Translations under genes and position numbers: made by a program | Assembly (NCBI GenBank): GCA_030533445.1 | Contig: CM060072.1 | Span: forward strand, 28,939,766 to 29,003,765 | DNA from: Cyprinodon diabolis | Taxonomy: Eukaryota; Chordata; Actinopteri; Cyprinodontiformes; Cyprinodontidae | Length of the DNA stretch: 64,000 nucleotides | Direction of reading: 5' to 3' | In this document: positions 56,269-64,000 of the stretch, piece by piece | How positions within the stretch are numbered: position 1 is the stretch's first letter | Layout of the letters: the number at the start of each line of letters is the position of its first letter | The notes under the pieces: model-generated | What the model was told of the DNA's origin: nothing | What the model saw: only the letters and a program-made list of their open reading frames with translations | Database searches by the model: none

Positions 56269-58030
56269 TATATATGCTGTCAACTGTAAGAGTCAGTTAT
56301 ACACTTAGTCAGTCAGTGTTAGTAATGATTATAGAGTAGTTACACCTATATATATATACACGTATTAAATTGGCTTTATTCATATCAGCAAAAGTCAGGT
56401 TTGGCGAACGGACTAAGAAATGTGCTATAAATTTTACGGGTGCAGTTGTAAATTAAAGAGTTGCTATTCAGACATGAACACAAGTGCCTCATTGTTTTTC
56501 TTACATGGACTCTACCATTATTTTCCAGACTGCTCTTTTTTATTGTGGCCGCCTCGCCTAGGACCCGTAACAATGGCAGTTCCAAGCCAAGTCATAAATC
56601 ATGTAGTCTATTAATCATTATGATAGCTCTCAAAATGTGACCAGTTTGATATAAGGGGTAGCAGTTGACCAATAAACCAAAAAGAAAGAAGAAGCTTTAG
56701 TTATTTCAGAGATATAGACAGGTATCGGTTATTGCAGGCTAACAAAGAACCCAAATAACATCCATTCCAAAGGTGCGGACCCCTTCGTCTGGTTCAATTA
56801 GCATGTTTTCTAAGCCGAAACAAGTTTCCTGAAATAGTCTTAGAAATGTTGGCAGGATATTCCAGAATTTTTTTTAAATTTCTGCTGGCAATACTTCTGG
56901 ACCGGGGACCTTTTTATTTGGCATGCCTTGAAGGACTTCTTGCAGTTCAGTTAAAGTCAATGGGGAATCAAGTGCTTCACACTGATCAGGATTTGATCCA
57001 GAAATTGGTTAGCAAAACATAACTTTTCTGATTGTACATATTCCTTCTATGAAACAGTCTCTTATCTTTGACGCCATCTAGCGGCCATGATGATTAACTA
57101 CGTGAAGCCGTTCCTTTTTTGCTCGATTAGTGGCCGAGAAAAATGCTGCAGGTTTTACTTTCACATAAAAAATATTTTAAAACATAAACTTAAAAAACCT
57201 AAAGGCTTATCAGGGTTGCAAAAACTGGTTTACACAAATACAGTTCCTCTGAAACACTTAAAACACTAAAAACTTAAATGTATTTAATATAATGTATTTC
57301 ACTTAATGTATTTCATTTGAATGCGTCAAAGGGCCCAAAAGAAGAATGTTTAAAGAGGTAGCAAAAGGTGTGAGATTGTAATTCTTTATGTTTTTGAGCA
57401 AACAACAATCAGACAAATCCACTGTATATTTCAATAGAGCTCCTTTTACTGATACCCCTTAACCAGTAAACTTATTTCTCTAAGGAATTGTTTTGATTAG
57501 TTAATAGAGAATGTCTGTATATAGGCTAATTTATTATGTGGGAATGATATTTTTCTATTAAGGATAATAAAATATATGAGTTTTAAAGTAAAAAACACCC
57601 CAAACATTCTCCAACACAACACATCTCCTTCTACATAGAAGTGCTTTAAAGACTAAACTGCAGTTTTTTGTCAATGTGGAGAATAACCTGGGAATAAACG
57701 TCTCAGCATTCAGCTTTAATTTACAACGGTGACCAAAACATGCAGCCAGAACTAAAATGTAATGGTTTTAATTAAAATATAATCATATGTTTAGACAGAG
57801 AAGAGGTTAGTTGGTGTTTTATGGTGCTCGGGTCAACATATGATTATGTCTTTGTAATAATTGTGTTAAATTAAAATTTGCTTGTTTAAGAATAACACTA
57901 TTACTAAATAAATGAATAAATAAATAAACAAATAAAGCCTCCATATCTATATATATTTTGTTTTTTAAACCCAACAAACCCAGATCGGCTGTAATGAGTA
58001 GGTAGCCTACAGCTGAGCTCTCCATAAACA
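54300..58030. other. Intergenic sequence before acer3
   Basis: Holds a (TA)n array at 56231-56267, a CT/TGTC-rich stretch near 55308-55340 and a GCTAGC-rich stretch at 55895-55975. No convincing gene; open frames lack recognisable domains. Confidence 0.5.
55895..55975. repeat. GCTAGC-rich palindromic tandem stretch
   Basis: A perfect 16-bp palindrome, GCCGCTAGCTAGCGGC, at 55898-55913 is followed by repeats of gctagcgtctagttagcgcg. Confidence 0.7.
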
Positions 58031-58039
58031 GCTCCTTTT

Positions 58040-58158
58040 ATCTGCCGCTCCAGCTCGAGCTACAGAGTAGGAGGGCTCGCGCACAAAGCGACGCACGGCG
58101 CTCGCGCTGTGATGGGACTACAAAGCTGTTAGCGCTCTCCGCTTCCTCCTCTTCCATC
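58040..58158 (+). promoter_or_regulatory. CpG-rich 5' region of acer3
   Basis: CpG-dense sequence (gggctcgcgcacaaagcgac, acggcgctcgcgctg) in an otherwise CpG-poor window, just before the start codon. Consistent with a TATA-less CpG promoter and short 5' UTR. Confidence 0.6.
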
Positions 58159-58261
58159 ATGGCTCCCTCCATAGACAGGCAGGGATACTGGGGGCGGCCC
58201 ACATCAACGCTGGAATGGTGCGAGGAGAATTATGTCGTTTCTTTTTACATCGCTGAGTTCT
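58159..58261 (+). CDS. acer3: acer3 coding exon 1 (residues 1-34)
   Basis: Calcium-site exon: E19, W20, E22, N24, E33. Donor TTCT|gtaagt, phase 1. Confidence 0.97.
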
Positions 58262-61200
58262 GTAAGTTAAACCTTAGTTTCCCTTTTAAAGCCAAAGCTT
58301 CGGTTTTAGGAGACTTTCCGGGGTGAGGGTCAGACTGAACACCGACAGTCGCCTCAATGCCGTAAACATTGGGAACAATCGGACCCAGAAATCACAGATG
58401 TTTTTAAAATGTCGCGTTTTTTTTGGTAGACATTAACTTGACCTGCGGTAGGATCTGTTGGATATTAACAAAGAGACAAACTGGGATGGTTTAGAAGCAG
58501 CTGTCTGTCGGTTGGTGACCAAAGATTCGTTCTTACAGCCTTGAGACTGATGGCTAATGTTGTTATAAGCGAAATTAGGTTAGTTTTCTTTGTGTGAATG
58601 TGTAATTAAGGTTTATTTATACTTTGTTTTAAGATAGATGTTTCAGAACATCTTTAACAAGTGAGCAATATCTCTGCTGATAATTGTTCTAACCTTTGTG
58701 TTCAGGACATATTTGGTCCTGGCTTTATGACGCATTATAAATTACTTTAATGAAAAAAACACCTTATGAAGTTCAAAGGTTTCTAGAGGCTTTTGTTAAT
58801 AAATACATTTTCTTAGTTTTTTTAGGTTTTAAATATTTTACTTCATGCAATAAATATGAAATCTGTAGTCTTTGTGAAGATACACACTTTGTTTTCTCAT
58901 GTGTAAATGCTCCTTCTAATGAAATATTGATAAATAAATTAATTATTGCTTTATTCTATTGTCCAGTTCAGCTTTTTAATTAATTGATTAATTGATCATT
59001 TAAAAAAATGTCAGGGAAGAAGACAAAATGCAATTACCAATGAAAATATGTGGTGTTTTACATTTTTTTCTTTTGTACTTTACTATAATAACATTAAAAT
59101 AGGTTGACTCTACAGTATGGGCTGTCCTACTTTCTATCGTTGTGTTAAACTGAAATATTTGAAAAATCATAGAGATTTCAGGAATCACTTTGGATGTGAT
59201 AAAACTCTTAGCAAGAGTGACCTAATAATAAATTATTCCAGCCAGAGGCTTTTGTTTGTACCGAAAAAGTTAAATCTATGGTGTGTTTTAAGTTAGCTGT
59301 TGTCTTCTGATTAAAGGGCGTTCCTGAACAGTGCAGGCACATTTTTGAAGCTGATAGTATGTTCCCTCAGTGCGCTTTGAGTCTTCTTGTTTTGTCTTAA
59401 GATAAAAACTGGTTCCTCGAGCACCTGTATCTTAGATTTAAACTGTGTTTCTATCGGACCATTCAGGCAGCTGCCTTGTCAGCAGCAAGATGCAAAGATA
59501 TGACTGGTGCTGCACTTTTACTCACACACCCTCACAGTTTAGCCAAATAAGACAAAGCTAACATCACTCACTTTATTATTGCTAAATCATCCATATTGTT
59601 GATGAATGTAGTAATTATGAGAGTTAAGAAAATAGAAATAACTTGTTGAAATGTGGAAAAATTTATATATTTATCCAGATAAACTGGTTTATAACTGCCT
59701 ACAGCAGCAGCTTTTTCAAAGAGAGATAAGGCCAAGGGGGTCAGAGTTTAGACTGCTTTAGTAGCGACAAAAACCCCATCTCTGTCTAGCAGTTTTCTAA
59801 ACTTTCCCACCACAAATGCACCTGCCGGATATCATCAGTTAAAGCTTTTGTTTGCATAAATAACAAGCGCCTGTTTTCAGCTGCAGGACAATGGTTTGGT
59901 GTTTAAACTACCCTTATTAAGGCTTCGGCGGCTGGAATGTGGCCGTGTTCTTTGGGCTGCCATGACTTTTAGTTTATATTTGCAGTGGTGAGGACATCAC
60001 AGCATGCATATCATTCAGATATTTGCACTTGCTCATTGAACTGTTTAAGCAACACGCCCATGCTGACATGCTGTGGTGTGCTTCGGCTTTGTTTGCATTT
60101 ATTATCCATTACCAAAGTACATACATTTCAAAAGGACCAATAAAAGGACGTGTGGAAATACCTTGACATTTATTACAGCTGCACACAATGGACTGTACTA
60201 TTTAGTTCTGTTGATCCTTCACCGGCTTATTAGTTTTCCAATTACTTATATATTTACCCCCATTGCAGAAAAAATATAATTTCATACTTTTGCTGGTTTG
60301 GCTAACAAGTTGGGTACAGAAACATATATCTGAATCTAAGATTTTAATTTATCAACTATACATTTTTTTCATCAGTTTCATCTACAGATGAATTAACCAT
60401 AAACCAATATATTTCAATTTAATGTATTTCTATAGAGCCAATTCACAGCACGGCATCTCAAGATAGATAGACAATACAGCAATCAGTCACGTTAAGCATG
60501 CTTCTAGTGACAGTGGAGAGGAAAATCCCTTTAAAAAGGAAGAAACCTCCGGCAGAACTAGAACCAGGCTCAGTGTGAGTGGCCATCTACGGAGGGCAAC
60601 TATGGTTCAAGGAGACAGAAGCAGACATAGAAAAAGAAGCAGAGATACAAAAGACAACTGTCAACCAGCTCCACAGGCGGCCCCGTCCAGGAAAGACACA
60701 GCCAGGCGCACAAGCTCCAGGGAAGCTCCCATGTCTGACTGATCCCCAATTTCTGCAGCCGATTGTTTTTAGGCTGTTCTTTAAGCTGGTGTTTTTTCTT
60801 GTACAGAAGTCTCAGTTCAAACAAAAACATTTATTGAAAAGAAAAGAGAAGCATGTGCTTTATGTCACCTAAAGAAATGGCTGCTGAATGCACTAATGGA
60901 TCGGCTGACGCTAATATCAGCAATAAATATTGAGAATAGCTTTACTCTGTTTTTACATCAAATACCAGATGTATCACTGGAACATGGTTTAATTAGCATA
61001 ATAAAAATGTATATCTTTTTTATAAAATTTTTCTGATTCTAAAATTTAGTTCAACTTTTTTATTTTCTTTTTCTACACAAACAACCTCTACATGCTGTTT
61101 GTAGAAATGTCTGAAATAAATTTCTTTATTTTTTTATTTCGTTTTTCCGTCAATTGAAAAAAAAAACCCAACAAAAAAAAACGTGATTTATTACCTTTAG

Positions 61201-63797
61201 TTTATTCCCTCCTCTAAGATCTAACCCTAAGCATTTCACTGGAAACCTAGACCTAATTTATACTTATTTAATATGAGTTCAGTAAATTCTCTTGGTTTGT
61301 CATTAATTGTAAAAACGTCCCCTGCAGTGAGGTGCTTCCGGTGGATGTGTCTGTCTGCTCTAGCCTAATTCAGGGCAGAACACCACTCATACTGAGCCTG
61401 GTTCTGGTTCTGATGGAGCTTTTTTCCTGTTAGAGGAGAGTTTTCTTCACCACATGTCTGTATGATTTCATTAAACCTGTAAAAGGTTTGAGATGATCTG
61501 AATTAGTGCTGTTGAAATAAAGCTATGATATCTGAAACACACCAGCTACTCCACCTCTGAATGAGTCAAAAGACAGCGGCTCAAATCCCAGTGAGATGCT
61601 GCTGTGGTACCTGCATTTTATATTTTCTCACTTTATTTTTAACTCTTTATCTGTGACATTTAAGTGCAGCAGCAAAAGAAAAAAGATAGGAAATCAGTAA
61701 TGGAGAAGACATTTATGTGTTTGTCTCTGTAATCCATGAAAAATGGAAGAATGAAGTGTTCTGCCCTGATGCTGTGGGCTGTTTAGTGGCTGACTTTCAG
61801 GTATGACCTGCCGAAAGCGCCTTTGGTATCGATGTTGAATGATATGTGGACAGATGGATCATGGTTCTGATAAGGTGAAAGCTGAACTTTAGGCAGACAT
61901 AAACTCTCAGACATGGACGCCTTTATCTACAGATGGTTAGACTGCAGGACTGAATAAAAACGTCTGTCCTGAGAACCACACCGCGCCATGTGCTGACGAA
62001 TCAAACACACCCATTGTCCTTCTTAGGCCTCTACTGTGAGACAAGTTCAACATATGACGATTTGTTATCGGACTGCAATGAGCCTAATAAAAGCAGCGCT
62101 TCAGAGCCGACCCAGGAAGGTGAAGGCTTTGCCAACGCAGCAACTATTTGTGTTCCCGCTAAAAGGGCAGCGCTGGCAGCAGAGGCACGTTCGCAAGCGT
62201 TTAGAGGCTTAAAGGGGGAAAAATGCTCCAAGAATCTGTATTCTGCTCTGCAGATGAGGAATTTTGAAACATTGGCAAATCTCTCAACAGTTTTTGCTTT
62301 GTGTTAACGGATTAGTTGATTTAAAGCTTATAACTTAGCGTTGCTGTTTCGGGTGGTGTTACAGAGCCATAAAAACTTTTATCTGCTCCATGTAGGAAAG
62401 CAAGAGCACAAGGTTATATGACCTCAATTACCCTTTTGCTGTAGATAAACAGTTTGTTCTGCTTGATTTTTGCCTCCCCCCCTCCCAGTTTCCTTCAGCT
62501 CTTTTGATATTTTGTGTGACTGATGACCTCTCAATAACTTCATCTTAGTTTCTGTGTGCTGATGTTTGCTGCAGCGTTACGAGCCGCATCTTTATTTTCA
62601 GCTGTTTTATATGTTGGCAGGTCACAGTTCATTCAGCTGATACCAAGGTTTAAAATAATACTTTGATCCGAGCAGCTGCTTCTTGTTATGTCTTGTTTCT
62701 GAATTAATTCATTCTTGGAATTAAAATAACTAACAGAAAACACAAAGATTTGGTTGTAATTAGTTTATGCATCAATGTTCACACCTGAAAGAAAACAGAA
62801 ACCTCATGTCAACCAGGAAACGCCTAAACATGGTGGGTAGCTAATTAGTAACCTTGGAAACAGGATTCACCTTAGGTTCCCTCGGTAACGTCATTTCCCG
62901 CCCTTTGAACAAAGCAGAAGTTGTGGTCAGGAGTAGAAATCACTGTTCACTGTGACATTATTTCACTGTAGTAGCTCAAACATTGAAGTTTTGCAAATGT
63001 TTTAGGGCTGAAACAATGAATTTGATTAATCAATTATTGAAATAATCATCAACCTATTCAGTAATTAATTAATCATTAACTAGAGTGTAGAGACCGTAAA
63101 ACATGTCTTTAGCTGACAGAGCAACTCAATTAGAGCAGGAATTATATGAACATTTCAAAAAAATCTGTAAACATTTTGCATGTAAGAAAAAATTATGTTG
63201 TTCATTTGTCAATATGCTCTATCCAGAGGTTTTAGTTGTATATGGTTTAATTCCATAAACAAATCTTTAAGGAACTGTTGGCTATTCGATTACTAATCAA
63301 AAAAATTATCGATAGCTTAACTGATTTGCAAAATAATTGTTAGTTGCAGCCCTAATATATTTATTTATTTTCTCCTTATTTCTCCCTTTGAACAGGGAAC
63401 ACTGTCAGCAACCTGATCATGATCCTTCCTCCTTTATATGGAGCTGTCCAAACTTTTCGGGACGGCCTGGAGTTTCGCTATATTTGCTCGTTTCTCGGTC
63501 TCTCAGGTAAAGATGAAGGCCTCAACGTATTCAGAGCTGATTCTTCAGAAAGTCAGAACCTCCTTTCATTCAGTCTTTCCTGTGTTCCTTAACGTAACCC
63601 AGCTGTAGGTGTTGGTTCCTGGTGTTTCCACATGACACTCTTGTATGAGATGCAGGTGAGATACGCGGCTGCATCCATGTCTCCTCTAAGCACAGCTATT
63701 TTTGCCTGTTATCACAGATCAATGTCTGTTTTCTTTCTTTGCAGCTGCTGGACGAGTTGCCAATGATTTACAGTACATGTGTCTTTGTGTACTGTCT
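58159..63797 (+). CDS. acer3: Alkaline ceramidase 3, first four coding exons; gene continues off window
   Basis: ER/Golgi seven-span zinc hydrolase of the CREST superfamily; ACER3 cleaves unsaturated long-chain ceramides and phytoceramides at alkaline pH. Exons 58159-58261, 63396-63506, 63603-63655 and 63745-63797 join in phase to 106 residues plus two bases; the full protein is about 267. The start [12 protein letters not shown] in a CpG-rich region matches the family. Zinc-site H81, catalytic S77 and D92, and calcium ligands W20, E22, N24 and E33 are all present at the human numbering. Position 19, Asp in human, is Glu here. Blocks [40 protein letters not shown] identify ACER3 over ACER1/2. 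Intron 1 is about 5.1 kb and holds reverse LINE tails and a MITE. Confidence 0.97.
60415..60740 (-). repeat. LINE 3' end, reverse orientation
   Basis: Minus-strand reading gtctccttgaacc..., gagcctggttctag and aattggctctatagaaatac match the tail at 54025-54290. Inside acer3 intron 1. Confidence 0.75.
61365..61540 (+). repeat. LINE 3' end fragment
   Basis: actgagcctggttctggttc, gatggagcttttttcctgtt and a worn tail ...gtgctgttgaaataaagc. Confidence 0.6.
63003..63354. mobile_element. MITE with TAGGGCTG ends
   Basis: Begins TAGGGCTGAAAC and ends gttgcagccct, the inverse. It stops about 40 bp before acer3 exon 2. Interior rich in attgattattgaaataatca. A partial relative is at 47800-47990. Confidence 0.7.
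63396..63506 (+). CDS. acer3: acer3 coding exon 2 (residues 35-71)
   Basis: [35 protein letters not shown]. Acceptor gaacag, donor TCAG|gtaaag, phase 1. Confidence 0.97.
63603..63655 (+). CDS. acer3: acer3 coding exon 3 (residues 72-89)
   Basis: [18 protein letters not shown], with S77 and zinc-ligand H81. Only 53 bp; acceptor acccag, donor CAG|gtgaga. Confidence 0.96.
63745..63797 (+). CDS. acer3: acer3 coding exon 4 (residues 90-106 plus two bases)
   Basis: [17 protein letters not shown], with D92. Acceptor tttgcag, donor TGTCT|gtaagt, phase 2. Later exons lie beyond the window. Confidence 0.96.
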
Positions 63798-64000
63798 GTA
63801 AGTGGATCAGCTTTTTACATTTGGTTTTTTTTTATTCCCTTTTAACTGCTAAAACAAGATCGTTCCTTAATGTGAATACATACAGATGATGAGTCCCCTG
63901 GTTAAACATAAGCTAGCTTAAAAGTTAAATATTTATTGCTGCCAAACAATGAAAAAGGAAAAAAAAGGATATTTTATTTAAGCCGTTTTTTTCAGTTGGA

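Noticed and set aside
62031..62307. Overlapping frames on both strands in acer3 intron 1
   Set aside because: No domain and no splice sites joining acer3; acer3 exons 1 and 2 join in phase without it.

Overview
The window looks like a vertebrate nuclear locus from a ray-finned (teleost) fish. It is AT-rich and intron-rich. It carries many teleost-type repeats: tRNA-derived SINEs, L2/Maui-like LINE pieces, hAT, Harbinger and TA-flanked MITEs, solo LTRs and long microsatellites. Three protein-coding genes can be reconstructed exon by exon with matching splice phases: gdpd5 (minus strand), serpinh1 (plus) and acer3 (plus, start only). Their human counterparts lie in the same part of chromosome 11q13, so this is conserved vertebrate synteny. 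The species cannot be named from the sequence.

Layout. 1-23,650: fifteen coding exons of a gdpd5-like gene (six-membrane-span glycerophosphodiester phosphodiesterase, GDE2 family), running right to left and leaving the window at base 1. Its introns hold SINEs, an L2 piece, a solo LTR, a hAT element, two foldback elements, a 2.3-kb inverted-repeat element and an unassigned 145-codon ORF. 23,651-45,139: no coding exon seen apart from a possible gdpd5 5' noncoding exon near 31.03 kb; the rest is mostly LINE fragments, a solo LTR, a MITE and microsatellites. 45,161-49,482: serpinh1 (Hsp47), four coding exons, complete, ending in an RDEL signal. 49,840-58,040: repeats, including a second solo LTR of the family seen in gdpd5 and a Harbinger element with a partial transposase inserted in a LINE tail, plus a possible orphan TATA promoter and first exon. 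58,159-63,797: first four coding exons of acer3 (alkaline ceramidase 3) behind a CpG-rich start region.

The strongest observation is in gdpd5. The reading frame is intact from the start codon to the window edge, yet both catalytic histidines known from GDE2 (H233 and H275) are arginine here, at exactly the matching residue numbers and through multi-base codon changes. This predicts a catalytically dead paralogue (pseudoenzyme) rather than a decaying pseudogene. The three genes do not form one pathway: GDE2 proteins act on the cell surface, Hsp47 is an ER procollagen chaperone, and ACER3 is an ER/Golgi ceramidase. No prokaryotic features, CRISPR arrays, rRNA or genuine tRNA genes were seen.
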